Translations under genes and position numbers: made by a program
Notes under the pieces: generated by a model
Database searches by the model: none
What the model was told of the DNA's origin: nothing
What the model saw: only the letters and a program-made list of their open reading frames with translations
In this document: one piece after another, positions 12,334 to 25,441 of the stretch
How positions within the stretch are numbered: position 1 is the stretch's first letter
Layout: each line of letters starts with the position of its first letter
NCBI GenBank assembly: GCA_026027325.1
Contig: JAMSLZ010000005.1
Coordinates: 2,232,001 to 2,296,000 of the forward strand
Reading direction: 5' to 3'
Source: Actinomucor elegans
Taxonomy: Eukaryota; Mucoromycota; Mucoromycetes; Mucorales; Mucoraceae
DNA: 64,000 nt

Positions 12334-12506
12334 CCGTATAGATAATGATCTGTGGAATTTACTAGAGCCTTTATTTAATTGAAGTATATTTTACTCGAAA
12401 TAATTAACAGTGAATTATATATGATATCAATTGTGCATACATTACTAATGATTTTCAATAGAGTACATGTGTTTTCATATACAAATGAATCTAATAATGA
12501 TTCATC

Positions 12507-12570
12507 ATAGATTTCTTAAATGACAGCTCCCAATTAAATGTAGCATCTAACAAGTACTTTATGCTCTAAA
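12507..12570 (-). repeat. Dispersed repeat copy, orientation B
   Basis: Contains TGTAGCATCTAACAAGTACT and then GCTCTAAATGA, the inverted form of the copy at 11511. The two could bound a decayed element of about 1.06 kb. Confidence 0.45.
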
Positions 12571-13115
12571 TGATTTGCTGCATCTATTTGTATAATTGAC
12601 ATTATCTAACCAGTAGCTGTATATTAAGACACTAAATTTCCGCCTTTTATATAGTGTCATTCATATTTACGATCCAAAGTTGAATGTATATTTGAGAAGA
12701 TGAGATTCGTTAATCCATAGGCCTTGCAGAATTCAAGAGGAGCATTAGCGTTTGAATTTTTTACTCTTTCTATATGCGTCTTTGAAATTCAAGATAAAAG
12801 TACATATATGAAATTTCGTTGGCTTGCTTCATAATAAGGACAAGATGGTATTTTTTTAAGCGCATAGTTTTGCTCGTTTTACTGTGTAAAGTAAGGATTG
12901 CCTCTATTCACGTATATAGTACACTTGATCATGATCTGGCATAGTACTCTTTCTCTTCTCATTTGCCAATTCGGTTTAGGAACAGCATACTACTGAATTC
13001 TATTGAGTAAAGATAAAGAGAGTTTATTAGATGGATGATTATCTATGCGATAAGAAGAGGAAAAAAAAGGGAATGATCACAGATAAGAAAAAGGGTATTT
13101 TTTTTAAAAAAAAAA

Positions 13116-14629
13116 TCAAAGGCGACGGCGTGTATGAGGAACGTTTTCTTCTTTTTTTTCTTCCTGTTCAGATGTACTCCCACGACGACGCTTTTCTGAA
13201 GTTTTTTCCACTACGCCTAGACGATACGCAAAATCAACTTTACCAGATACAGATTCGTCATGCTCTACCTGAATCCATTTCACCTCTTTCATTCTAAACA
13301 ATTCAATGTATTCAGATGGTTTGAACCATAAAGGTAATATGTAATCTGTGCAATCTCCCTTCACTTGAACTTTCAACAATAAACATGTCAAAGTGGGTGA
13401 ATCTGAATAAGCTTTTATCATCACTTCCACTTCCGATCCAATATTCCCCACCGATATTGATTTGTTATTCAGAACCTTTTGAGATAGATATACGCTATCG
13501 CCGAAATAGATTGGCTGTTCTCCACCTGCATCTTTCCATTGTTGTGATTTCCTGTTCTTTTCTAGCTGGCTTTTAAAGATGGATTCGTACGCCTTTTGTA
13601 ATTGTTCAGTACATTGAGGTGATAACTTGATGATGGTAGCTGCTGGTAAAGGAAATAATTGCAATGGATGTGATGTACTATCCAAAGGATCCTCTTTTTC
13701 AACCAATTTCGAATTGTTCCACGTTAATCTCTGTTCCATCTTGCCATTCTTGATACCGTCTCGATGATGCGTGATCAAGGCTTTATTGTGTGTCTGGATG
13801 ATCTGTCGTATCACCAATTTTTCCCAATCCGGGTTATACTTGGGTCGAATACCGGGAACATACACAACATGGCCTTGATCTATTTGATGTTGGGAGGTAA
13901 GAACATCCAAATACTCTCTAAACCGTCTTACATGGGGCATACGGTCATCCCACATAGTAACATGATCGATGGAAGGTACATTGTGAATCAAGTTGAGTAT
14001 AAAGCAGGTTTTGAAGTGCATGGTGGATTTGAACACGGAGCTGGTCAAGTTGTATGCTAACTGATGCTTGCCTTGCATGACTTCCCAATGATGATCACTG
14101 ACAGACTCTGGATCAGGACGTAAACCTACCAAGTCGAACTGAAGTCCTTTGGCGTCGAGCATAGCTGGGATCAGGTGATGGAAAGGATGGAAACGGCGAC
14201 CTGTCAAAACGACTGTCATTGTTTCGGGATCTGCAATACATTGCCGTGCTTCATTTACGATATCTTCGTTCCAGAAGCCTTTCCAGGCGGATTTTTGCAA
14301 GTCCTCAAAAGGACCGAGATCAAGTGAACGAATGTCTCTCCACCAACCGGGACCATATACACTTTCGGTTGTAGCAACTCGGATAAGATTAGGGTGCCAT
14401 ATCGTAGGACTGAGTAGAGGCGAAAAAAATAAGGTGGAATCAAAATCAAAGATGGCTAATTTAGTTGGTTTTTTGGTTGAATGATTTGTATAAAAGTATG
14501 ATTTCTCGTATTGACGTTGAAGCACACCCTGAAGAATGACTTAATACAAATTTGCAGTGTTTGAGATTAGTTGCTTACCAATTCTTTCTCTGTGATTTCC
14601 TTGTAATTTGTTATCATTGAAAGTGGCAT
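13116..14629 (-). CDS. HAD-superfamily 'Swiss Army Knife' RNA repair-like protein
   Basis: Exons 14629-14579 and 14528-13116 give 487 residues. The start MPLSMITNYKEITEKEL comes from the short first exon; the intron ends in TTCTTCAG. Near residue 40 is KLAIFDFDSTLF, the D-x-D-S/T motif of the HAD fold, followed by IWHPNLIRVA and GPGWWRDIRSLDLG, then VVLTGRRFHPFHHLIP and, around residue 210, VTMWDDRMPHVRRF, which supplies the late acidic HAD motif. This arrangement matches the fungal HAD_SAK family, named from bacterial RNA-repair fusion proteins; a biochemical role is not established and I do not claim one. The C-terminal third is less conserved in appearance and ends in a Lys/Arg/Glu-rich tail. 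It lies downstream of the five-exon gene on the same strand. Confidence 0.82.
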
Positions 14630-14763
14630 TATTATAATGATAAAAAGAAAAAAAAAGGACACAAAAAAAAGGCTTTTTTTTTATAATTATTATTGTTTAA
14701 ACAAAGGAACCCAAAACCCAACCAAACGGAAGTTCAATAATATACATAAGGTGATTTTTTATT

Positions 14764-15497
14764 TTAAACATCATGATATTCGTGGATTGTAAAACGAGCA
14801 CGAACACCATTCTTGTTTATCAGTAGATAATCTCTCAGATCATTCTTTAAAACAACTTCTTTACTAGGATATTTGCGTCCTTGTTCTTCTTTCTCGGGCT
14901 GTGTCACCTTCAAATTGGTCTGATACAGATAAGGCGCCAAGAAAGGGATTGGCTGACTTGTTACCAAAATGAGCTGTCAATTGAACGATTTATTAGTAGA
15001 TGTCAGTTTAGCCGTTCGATTATTTAGTGCTTACATTAACATAGTTGAAGTGAGCTTTATGGGGATAAGGAATAGGTGGTGATACCATGATCTATTGACA
15101 GATTGATTAAAGGGAGCTTGAATTCTGAAAAATAATTACTCACTTGCTGTACTTTAGTTAAATCACAGTTGGTATCGAGTTCTACTCGGTTGATGGCTCT
15201 AGGCTTCTTATTATCGAAGTTGGTAATAATACCACAGTTACTTATCTAATTCAACCAAATCGTCAACACATGGACAAGTAGTATAAGCTTTTTTTTTACC
15301 TTGAGTGGCAAGACACTAGATCCAACATCGCGAATACGTTTCTATTCAGAAAAATTAATATATATTTACTTTTGAAAAAAAAAATCGCAATTTACCACTT
15401 CTTTGTCCGACTGTGTTTGGATCCATTCCTTGGCTACTACATCAATCTCTTCCATAACCTCTACAGGAAACTCTTCCAAGACGGGATTTGCTGACAT
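14764..15497 (-). CDS. Unrecognised five-exon protein, 170 aa
   Basis: Exons 15497-15396, 15341-15300, 15245-15144, 15091-15035 and 14973-14764. Every exon length is a multiple of three (102, 42, 102, 57, 210), so all four introns are phase 0, and each has a GTRAG/GTAAA-type donor and a pyrimidine-AG acceptor. The protein starts MSANPVLEEFPVEVMEEIDV, continues with KRIRDVGSSVLPLK and ISNCGIITNFDNKKPRAINR, and ends ARFTIHEYHDV. No signal peptide, membrane segment or catalytic signature is visible. The consistent frame over five exons makes it a real gene. I do not recognise the family and offer no function. Its start is about 1.1 kb from COX17, transcribed divergently. Confidence 0.8.
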
Positions 15498-16155
15498 GTT
15501 TGCTTAATTGTCCCGAATAAACGATGAATTGCAATAGATCTGACAGCTTGGAAGCAAAAAAAAAAGTAATACTCTCAAGAAGCAGTCACAATACAGCTTT
15601 GTTGTTATTGGATGTTAGTGATGCAACAAAAGAACCATCGAACTGGAAGCACAAAATTCTTCCTATACGTCTTTAATGCAACCTTTCTTTAGTTATACAG
15701 TAAGATCCGATGCAAAGTAATTTAAGAAAAATTTACACAAAATTATATTGCCATTGAACAATGTAAGTTTCATGTTGCCGTTTCTTTAAAATGGAAGATT
15801 ATCTATGCTTTAGTAGTATTCTTCTATTATAGTAATAACTTTTGTTTTTGGTAAATATTAGAATACTCTTTAAAGTATATAAAATCTACCTTTATTATAA
15901 ACCGTGCCACAGAAGTGTCCTTTGTAACTTTGAAAAAAATACATAAATATTGACCCTTATGTCGCTATTTCTAAGAGACTTTATTGAATGTCCGCAATTG
16001 AATAATGAATGCATAATTGAATCATCATTTTTTTCGACAGATCTCTAAACAGTAAGAATGAAGATATAACATCTACTTTTTAGCAAAATTTTGCATAATT
16101 ATCTTTGCATATCGAACGATGTAAAAGTTCAGATGCATGTATGAATAACCTGCCT

Positions 16156-16189
<34 letters not shown>

Positions 16190-16621
16190 TTTCCTAGGTT
16201 GGATGCTCAAAGAGGTATATGTTCCACGCATATTAAAAATATGAACATATAGCTTCAAGTGCGATACATGCCTAAGCTTATAAGCTTATGCTTTTACAAA
16301 GTATATGACTGCTGATTTATTCATTCCAAACAAAACCATACAGTCATAATGTGTTTACATATACCATTTGCGAGCTATATAGCCAATATTTTACTGGTAA
16401 ATAACATCGGTAACTAGCAGAATAGGCTATTCAAACAGCCGTATAAATGACGTGAAACTGGTTGATTATTAATGCTTACAAGAAGAAATGTCTCGTAGCA
16501 TACCTTTTCGTGACTGCTATTCGCTCAATGTAGGTTTTTGAGGCACTTAAACCGTAAAAGCACCAGCAGCCCCTACTGTTTCTCTTTTTTTTTTATTCTT
16601 TGAACAATTCCAATAATCATT
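15498..16621. other. Intergenic between divergent genes
   Basis: Contains a 29-nt poly-T tract at 16159-16187 and, about 170 nt upstream of COX17, TATAAA at 16442 next to TGACGT at 16448. No further gene seen. Confidence 0.55.
16442..16453 (+). promoter_or_regulatory. TATA-like box abutting a CRE-like TGACGT upstream of COX17
   Basis: TATAAATGACGT lies about 170 nt upstream of the COX17 ATG. The distance is long for a TATA box, so this is tentative. Confidence 0.25.
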
Positions 16622-16825
16622 ATGGCAGAACCTGTAAAGACAACCTCTACTCATTCCGGTGAACTTCCCATTGGTAAAGACGGAAAGCCTCTCAAACCAT
16701 GTTGTGCATGTCCCGAAACCAAAAAAGTACGAGATCAATGTATTTTCCAGAATGGAGAAGAGAACTGTCAAGAGCTCATTCAAGCTCACCTTACTTGTAT
16801 GCGTAACTTGGGCTTTAAAATCTAG
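16622..16825 (+). CDS. COX17: Cytochrome c oxidase copper chaperone COX17
   Basis: A single-exon 67-residue protein, the usual length. It carries [11 protein letters not shown], where the adjacent Cys pair binds Cu(I), within the twin C-x9-C fold ([11 protein letters not shown] and [11 protein letters not shown]), and ends MRNLGFKI like animal and yeast Cox17. The protein works in the mitochondrial intermembrane space, receives copper and passes it to Sco1 and Cox11 for assembly of cytochrome c oxidase; the C-x9-C cysteines are oxidised by Mia40 on import. There is no N-terminal presequence, as expected for this import route. It converges with the amino-acid transporter gene; the ends are about 195 bp apart. 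Confidence 0.97.
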   Translation: MAEPVKTTSTHSGELPIGKDGKPLKPCCACPETKKVRDQCIFQNGEENCQELIQAHLTCMRNLGFKI

Positions 16826-17019
16826 ACTTTTTTTCATCCTTGCCACTGCTATTGTATTTATATTCACAACAAAAATAAGCTAGAACATTAGTTGTATACT
16901 ATTTGTATTTTTAATAAAAAAAAAAGAGAAAAAGGTTCATATTAGCATTAATAAGGTGTTTGAATTAAGTGATTAATAGTATATATTAAAGAGATATTTG
17001 GAAAAAAAAAATAAAGGAT

Positions 17020-18999
17020 TTAAGCGCGACGAGCTGCAGGGTCAGCTTGATGAGCATCAGGAATGTATTCGTATTCTTGAACTTGATAACCAGGGCCATC
17101 TTCATCAGCCTTGGCATGAAGACCTTCTTGATGATCGGCGAAACGAGCAATAGGGTCTTTGTGGAATTTAGAGTGACGAATACTATAACCAAAGTAGATG
17201 ACCCAGCCAATAGCCATCCAGACGAACAAACGCCAAATGGTAGTGACTTCAGCAACTGCAATCAATGCAACCGAGATAGCCATACCGATGATAGGGAACA
17301 ATAAAGACAAGTATTTTCCACCAGGGATCTTGAAACGACGAGGCACTTCTGGGCGAGTAAATCTCAATACAATGACACCAGCATGTACAACAAAGAAGGC
17401 CAACAAAGTACCGACCGAGGTCATATTACCGAGCAAATCGACGGGCAAAATAGCAGAGAGGATAGCGGTAACGGTACCTACGGTTAATGTAGCCAACCAA
17501 GGTGTCTTGAATTTAGGATGAACCTTACCAAACATGGGAGGTAAAAGACCGTCTTGAGCCATGGCATAAAAGACACGGGATTGACCAAGTAAGTTGATGA
17601 GCAGGACAGAGGTCAAACCGCAGACAGCACCTAAAGCAACCAAGATATTAAGCCATTCAAAGTTTTTGCCAGTACGAAGCATGACTTGTTCTACAGCAAC
17701 AGAAGCAGGTGTAGGTGAGTTCAAGAATTTGTCGTATTTAGCGGCACCTGTCATGATGGTACAGAAAGCCAAGTAGAGGACAGTAGAGATGGTCAGACTT
17801 CCCAAGATACCAATGGGAAGGTCACGTTGAGGGTTCTTGGCTTCAAGAGCAGCAGTGGTAACAGCATCGAAACCAATGTAACTATTAAGATGTTAATCAT
17901 TTGGTTCATTTTTTTTTTCTCTCACTCTCTTTCTCTCTTTATTTTTTCTTTTTTTTACCTGAAGAAAACAGTGGTAGCAGCAGCAAAGATACCCGGAACA
18001 CCAAAGAAATGCCAATCACCTGTGGTGTTTGGAGGAATATAAGGATCATAGTTGGGAGCGTACATGTAACCACAAAGAGCAAAGATGAAGATGAGGATAA
18101 CAATCAATTTGATAGTAACGACAATGATGTTGAATGTAGAAGATTGACGAATACTATTATAGAGAGAATTAGTAATGATAAATCGATTGATTTGGTTCAA
18201 TGTCTTACCCAACAATCAGAATAAGGGTAATAAGCATAATAATGACAAAGCCAGGGACGTTAAAGTAATGGCCTGGTACATATGAGATAGAGGCAGGTAC
18301 TTCAGTCCAAGTAAGTGTAGGTTGAGTCCAACTTTCAGAGAATTGAATTCTTCCACCTGAAGCTACGACAAAGAATTTCACAAAGTAACCAGACCAACCA
18401 ACACCGACAGTGGCAGCGCCCACCATGTATTCAAGGATCAAATCCCAACCAATAGTCCAAGCGACGAATTCGCCCATGGTAGCATAGGCGTAGGTATAAG
18501 CAGAACCAGCTACGGGAATCATAGAAGCCATTTCAGAGTAACTTAGGGCAGCGAAGGCTATTAGGTAATTAATATTTGATCATCCTATTTCATTAAACTT
18601 TTTTTTTTTTTTTTTTTTACCAGCAGCAATAGCGGCAATAATAAAAGATATAGTAACAGCAGGACCGGCATTTTTGGCAGCAGCCAAACCAGAAAGAACA
18701 AAGATACCAGTACCAATGATAGCACCGATACCTACAAAGATAAGTTGAAACGCATTCAATGCGCGAGATAATTCAGAGTGTTCAGAATCGGACCATAGTA
18801 ATTCTACGGGTTTGATGTGACCAAGACGACGAAGCCAATATTTAGTAGAAGTTTCACCTTCTTTTCGTAGATATGAACTTGGATCAATTTTAGTATAACG
18901 AGCCGTGACCGATTCGAAAAAGGTTCCCTTTTCTTGTCTTGTAGAAGTCACTATTTCTCGTTCTTCTGTTATAATGTGCTCCGTTTTAGATTCTTTCAT
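17020..18999 (-). CDS. Cationic amino-acid transporter (APC superfamily, CAT/SLC7-like)
   Basis: Exons 18999-18621, 18557-18209, 18153-17959 and 17881-17020 give 594 residues. A cytosolic N-terminus of about 70 residues is followed by the first membrane helix region, GIGAIIGTGIFVLSGLAA, the unwound glycine-rich substrate site of APC carriers. Other family marks are AALSYSEMASMIPVAGSAYT, the WTIGWDLILEYMVGAATV helix and FIGFDAV-like SYIGFDAVTTAALEAKNPQR, which spans the last splice junction. About 12 or more hydrophobic segments are present, ending in a hydrophilic tail. The CAT group carries Arg, Lys and His across plasma or vacuolar membranes; which one applies here cannot be told. The first intron has a 20-nt A run just after its donor. 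Confidence 0.93.
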
Positions 19000-19049
19000 T
19001 ATAGATAGAGAGAGAGAGAGATAGAATAGTAATGGAAAAAAAAAGAGCC

Positions 19050-19064
19050 AGTATTTATATCAAA
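19050..19064 (-). promoter_or_regulatory. TATA-like box of the amino-acid transporter gene
   Basis: On the minus strand GATATAAATACTGG lies about 55 nt upstream of the ATG at 18999, a normal position for a fungal TATA element. Confidence 0.45.
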
Positions 19065-21532
19065 TCGTGAGTGAAACTGCCTTTGCTGTGTGTGACTTTC
19101 GAAGCTCTGGGTTTTCTAAAAGATAAGACACTACAATGCGCCTGTTGCCTTTTAAGGACTTATAAAAGTGATTTTTTGTCATGTGCACTACTAAACAAGA
19201 ACAGAGATTTGTCCAACCATATAGTGATACAGTTGTTCGATGCAGTTTTCGTGGGAAGCTTATCTGGCTTGGGATATAAATGATCTGAAATAACCAAGTA
19301 CAACGTTACTAGGAGTGGGACGCGTATATCTTTTCAATTGGCTTATCACTACTGTTTTGTAATTAAACCAAAATTTCATGGCATGATATGTCTGGCGTTT
19401 TATTTTTTGCCAAATTCATATAGAAAATATGGGATCATAAACCCTTATAAATAATCCCATGCAGCTCTCTCAACAAAAATAGTCCCTTTTTGTGATTTGA
19501 ATCAAAGTGGGTGTGTTTCATGATCCGATTTCACCTATTCGTACCTATTGGGAAACTATTTATTACTTCATGTACGCGTATGGGTTACACATCTCTATTG
19601 GTTACTATGGTAAAGTGGCTGCAAATACAGTCATGTGCAGTGCAGTAGACGATGATATTGCGAGTATGTATGAAATCGGAGGAAGTCTTGATAATAATAA
19701 TACAAAAGAGTGCATCCGCTCGGCAGAGTTACATATTGTGCATTGACCTTTGTTAAAGTTTAGTTCCAGCTATCTTTTTAAGCTTTTTTCTTTTTTTATT
19801 CAGCCAAATACAACAAAAAATGGCGGTATTCTGTATAAAAGCGAAAAAAGAAAGAAAAAAGGGAAACATTTTTTTAGAAGATTATAAGAATACATGTCAT
19901 GTACTACTCTTTCATCTTATTCCTATCTCTATCATGAAAGGTCCCTCTTTTTTTTATATTTGCATAATACAATGCTATATCCAGGACGGATATAGCAGTT
20001 ATGGTTGTTTTAGGTTAAGTGTAAGCACGAATAATCCCAAGGTCTTTTCGGTTACCTTAAAATGAGTTTTCGGTAAGGCCTGCGCGAAAAAAAAAAAAGA
20101 AAAAAGAAAAATAGCCATTTCCTTGTAGTGACACCACAAATGCCATCTTTACAGTAACCCAATGATTATCATATTATAACTACTGTGCTTTCTCAAGACA
20201 CCATAAAGCTTCTTCTTTTTTTATGCCCTATCTATAATATTTTATATAATTAATTCTTGATCCAATGTGCACAATAATAATAAAAAAAAAAATAGTAGTT
20301 GGATCCGAAACATGGTACATGTGACAAGCCAACTTTCATAATTACTTTTTATAGTATTTGTGTGTGAAAAATGGAATGCATTCTCGGCGCCTAAACTCTA
20401 ACGAAGATCTTTGTTCTTGAAGCTCTGTTGCACATCAGTGCTCGGAAACCCAATTCTATCATTACAATCTGTCATGGTTGTGCTGGGCTGAGTTGAATTA
20501 TGATGAACAGACCTTTTTGAAGCAAAGATATCTATGTCTATAGTTATTAAACAAGCAAGACATGAAAGGCCCTTAGTTTATCTCAAATCGAGATACGCAT
20601 GTCACGCGCTCTTCATTAACACTAACTGCCATTCTAGTCTTGAAACCGCATCCTTCATAATCAGATCAGATTGGTTCACGTTGTTGTACCGTCACGAAAG
20701 TCAGTTCATTTGAAAGGACATGTTTTTTTTTGTATTTTGCCCGGAAACCATAGATTATGCTCGATTCATTGGCGATAGAGACAAGATTTTGTGATGCGTA
20801 ACCATGGTCTCCCGGTTCAATCTCAGCTTTTTTTCTCGAGTTTCAGAACGTTTCAAGCCCTTGTTGACATACCATGATCAAAATGAATGCATACAAAAGA
20901 GCACATTTGGCTCTATGTACTTCCCGTAAATAATTCTTAGATCGTGTTTCATGATGGATCAAGGTACAACTATGTGATTTTGACAGCGTATTTAGAGTCA
21001 GCCATTGAATTTTCATTTCATTCTCCGGTAAGCAGGCCTTTATTGCCCTACTAGCACTCGTCTTGATAAATGTAGTACTATACATATTGTGAAGATGGGA
21101 GAGCGCCTTGTAGGCTATGGTTTACCTAAAGGGCTATGAATGGGCCAGAGCTCTTTTGTGGTCCAGATAGAGTTTCGTGATCGAAAGGTACAATCCCCGA
21201 CAGCCAATGAATTAACATAGTTGTACGCCATTATTGCTCAAAATACAATAATCTGGCCCGTTCCAGTTGACATATACCCTCTGTATTGTAGTAATTTTAG
21301 TTCTAATATATGCATACTACTTGTACTACCTTTGTACTTCTTAGTATATCCAATCATTGTGGCTCTATGTCCATACTAGGATTTGTTCCTCGAAATGTAG
21401 AGTCGCCGGATATAGAGATTTCAAGAATCAGCATTTTGATAAGACACCTTATAAAGATACGGACACCTATCAAAAAAAAAGCCAGCATATCATCATCATG
21501 AAGAACAAATAGAGATCTCGATGGTTACAAGC

Positions 21533-21567
<35 letters not shown>

Positions 21568-22874
21568 TTCTCACAACTTACAGCTGTGAGTCATGACATA
21601 TCTCCAATGAAATCGGATTGGTTAAATGCACCTGTGACCTATTTCTCTCAATGGTTTCAAAGTGGCAGTAGAGGCACATCCTTCGCACGATCATATAAGC
21701 TAAGATTGGCCGGTAATGATGGGGGAGGGGTTTTTTTGTTTAGCTTACTCTATGAATTATATCTTTGTAGATCCTATTACACACGACTAACTGATACGAA
21801 AAGTTACGAGATTAAACTCTATTGAAATTAGCCCAAATTAAACAGTAAGACATCGAAGCACTTTGTATCTGTGGCAGAATCGTACTTTACATTGCCTTTT
21901 TTGAACGAATAAGGTTGGATACATTCAGATACTAGATGTTTATTCGAGATCATTTTGTAGATACAAAGTGTCAATTATACGATAAGGGATACAAGATAAA
22001 GGATAAGTTAGAAGATAACAAATCTCAGGGACGTTATACAAAAATCAGAATTTACTATACAACCTTAAACAGTTAATAGCGCGCGTTGCAACAAATTCAA
22101 TTAATATACAAAGGACCGGCGCTGTATAAATCAAGTAATTCACAGTGCAACTTTGACAGTGAAACACACACACAGAAATAATTTGCTTTTATATTCTCTC
22201 CAGATTATCAGTACATTTATAGAAATGGTTTCTCATATTCAAGTGTTGCACTCATTTTATCAGTCAATTGCGACTACCATGAATCCTTAGCGTGCAGGTC
22301 ACGTATCACTAAGTTGCCTGATTTTCCCTAGCACTGCGGTAACACAGATTCGATTACTGAGAATATACCATTTAACATTACCAAGGATATGTATAATGAA
22401 TCACTTTCTCGGTACACGTTTGCTTAAAGTTGGTCAATATGCTGGAAATATCGTACGAGTATCTCGACATAAATACGGCGATTGGGATGACTTTCGATGA
22501 ATAAGGCAGTATCATCACTGAACATTTTTCTTTCTGCAATTTTAGCACAACCCTCTTTGTATTTTCTGTATATAAAGAGCTCTTCCAAGCGGATACATCC
22601 CTGACACCCTAAGGAAAGAAATCTTATTTTCTTGTCATCATTTATTGACTTTGATGGACATATAAGTTGGAGAGATGCAAATCTCTGGTTCAACCGTATG
22701 CTTAGGCCATCATCATAACAACTGAGCCGCGCTGCTGATTCCCATGATCAAGAGCGTAGTGATGCAAATAGAAAAGCTCTCATTTGACGAATGCAAGGTT
22801 GGTCCGAAAAATGAATAAAATGTGTATAATAAATTGAACAAATTTAAATTGAGAGGCTTTACGTATTGAAACGA

Positions 22875-22938
22875 CTCATTCTGAACATGGATTACTTGTG
22901 AGATGTGATAGTAGATCGGGATCTATCGAGAGATCACT
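22875..22938 (+). repeat. Dispersed repeat copy, orientation A (well preserved)
   Basis: Reads CTCATTCTGAACATGG, then ATTACTTGTGAGATGTGATA, then GATCGGGATCTATCGAGAGATC; the best example of both halves of the motif. Confidence 0.6.
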
Positions 22939-25395
22939 TTGATTCAGATAGCGTTATGTAGTCATTTTAGAGCCATGTCATTTTAGTCAAATAAAGACTC
23001 TAGTAGATTCAGTAACTTATTTGAACATACTCATTTCATTCATCAGATGTGATATTTGGCTGAAATTCAGTGAGAAATGCAGAAATGGAAAAATTGACAG
23101 GATTTCAGAAATAAATAATAAGTCCTGAAGACCAATTTTTTTTCTAGATCACGCAGACAGCATTTTCAAAGCATGGTCAACAAATGACTTCTGTTTACCA
23201 TATTGAGAGTATACAACATTATTTCATCTCCATGTTATTGTATCACGAATGCTTGGGTAATAAATGCCCTATGCTCGCTACATTCACTCAGCCACCGTTA
23301 CCCTTTTCTAGGAACTTCCGAGGAAGGGGGCAGTGCATTCCCTCCATATATTCCAATTTTCGATGATCCCAGGTTTCGGTATGTAGATTAGTAGATAGTT
23401 TTTTTAACATAAAATAAAGAATCTAAGGTATCTTTTGCCAAAGTATGTGTCATTTCATAGCGCACAAACTTTATTAAATTACTTTTTTTGCATATTGTCA
23501 CGTTTTTGATTTAAAAACAGGACCAGAACTATTTTGTCTGATTTGTTCAAACTATCGTCCGTTAATAGAAATGGAGGATTTCGTAGTGAGAATGCATTTG
23601 CTTGTTTTCAGCACTATTTAGACATAAGGCTCATAGTCTTAATTTATTTATCACAATTCAAAAGATACAACAGTATTGTGGGTATCGTATAGAAGCTATT
23701 AGAGAGTAGCTTAACAAATTTAAGCAGAGGATTCAGTAGCCTGATGAATTCTAGATCAAGGCTCTTTCGATTCTATGACGATGCTAATCATTGATGATAA
23801 TCCTTTGATCAGTTTTTTTATTTTTATTTAAAATACTTCTGGCAATGTATGTCAATGCTTAATGCAAGAATAGAGTGCACGCTAGCATAAATTAGCATCG
23901 ATGATAACGAAAATGATACATTTATATCGGGCATACTGCTTTTCTATAGCAAAAAAAAAAAAAAATATTATAAAAAAAAAAGATATCCGATTGGTTTCAA
24001 GAACTTCAATAGTAAAAGCACTTGAGCAGGATTGAAAGAGAAATATGCATACGAAAGCGCTAGCACCTATAGTGCATGTCGAATACTTGATTCATCTGCT
24101 CAGATAGCCAAAATTTGTATACTGATTATTTTTTAGCTACAGCAAAACAAGAGGAGTATATAGGAAAAAATAGATAGCGTATGCTTAGAGTATTGTTGAT
24201 CTCACTTGCTGCGGTTGAGAATAAAATAGTTTATTATAATAAGATGATTAACAAGCCCGCGCAATAATGCTACAAAGGATAAATAGATAGATCAACAGAG
24301 AAATTCAAAAAGAATGTCAAAAAGGATACGAAATAATTATATATAATGATATGCCTAAAAAGTGGATCAACCGACAACTGCAAGTATATCAACGCAATTA
24401 ATTAAGCTTCGATTTTGAAAGTGTTTGCTTCTACTTCCTTTGCCAATGACAGTGGTCAATCTACATAGAGCCACTTCCGTATATTCCTTGAAGATATTAA
24501 TACAATAAACGTGAATATGTTTATTTACGGTCTGCTTAAGCATAAAAATCAACTCAGGGATAACATGTACACCTTGATTAACCACCTTTGTCATTACTAA
24601 AACCATACGAATTCTTAATACCACTCAACGAATGTAACCGGATAAGCATATCAACATTAAGTGCAACAGCTTCAACGAAATCCGTTGTCTCTAAAAGCGA
24701 GTATACGCTAAAATTTGTGAAATACCACCAGACCATAAATTGATGACTATGGCATGCATACTCAAGTGTTCAGTCAAAGGTTTGAGACTAGAAACTCAGC
24801 CCACTCATATAATCCGATAATCAGATCTTACTCATACTGCCCCAATGAAGTACTCGACTTGTCTATACCCAAAGACATGTAAGAGAATGAATACTTATCA
24901 GTAAAATACAAAAAAAAGGCAATAGGCATAATCTTTAGGGACCAACGTATAATATTTAGAACAAATCTCATAGACAACTTTTTTGTATTCTCAGAACGGT
25001 GTTGACATTAGTGAGGTTACCTTTACTAAGAATATCCCAAGTTAACCCCTCCCTCCTTTCTTTTTGCTTTACTTCATTCAGTAGAGACTGACTAGGCGAT
25101 ATGTTTATTTAAGAACCTTGGAAGCTTGAGATGACGGAGATCAAATTCAACAGGTAGGTTATGTTTCTAATCTCTGAAGTTAGGATAATCTTTCGTTCAA
25201 GAGAGACTGCGTCAAACTAACATGCAATGTTAGTTTTTTTTTTTTTTGAAAGGTCGTAGGACTTTGTCAAATTGTAGGATAAAAAATCAATTGATGCCCA
25301 GATAGAAAGGTTGGACCTGGTGTAGTTAACAAATCACTAACTCAAAGGTTGCGCATTTATTTGAGATAGTATCTCATGTTTTCCTTTAATCCCTT

Positions 25396-25397
<2 letters not shown>

Positions 25398-25438
<41 letters not shown>
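25398..25438. repeat. Poly-T tract, about 41 nt
   Basis: Uninterrupted T run, the longest in the window, followed by AC. Length should be checked because such runs are error-prone in sequencing. Confidence 0.85.

Positions 25439-25441
<3 letters not shown>

Larger units (their letters stand above)
11251..13115. other. Intergenic with members of a dispersed repeat
   Basis: Convergent gap between the kinase and the HAD-like gene. It holds three copies of a dispersed repeat at 11511, 12274 and 12507, the outer two in inverted orientation. No gene was found. Confidence 0.55.

Noticed and set aside
19507..19746. 79-codon plus-strand ORF
   Set aside because: No domain, no conserved context; insufficient for a gene call.
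20743..20830. tRNA-like end (GGTTCAATC followed by a T run)
   Set aside because: The bases flanking the supposed T-loop do not pair and no anticodon arm can be folded upstream.
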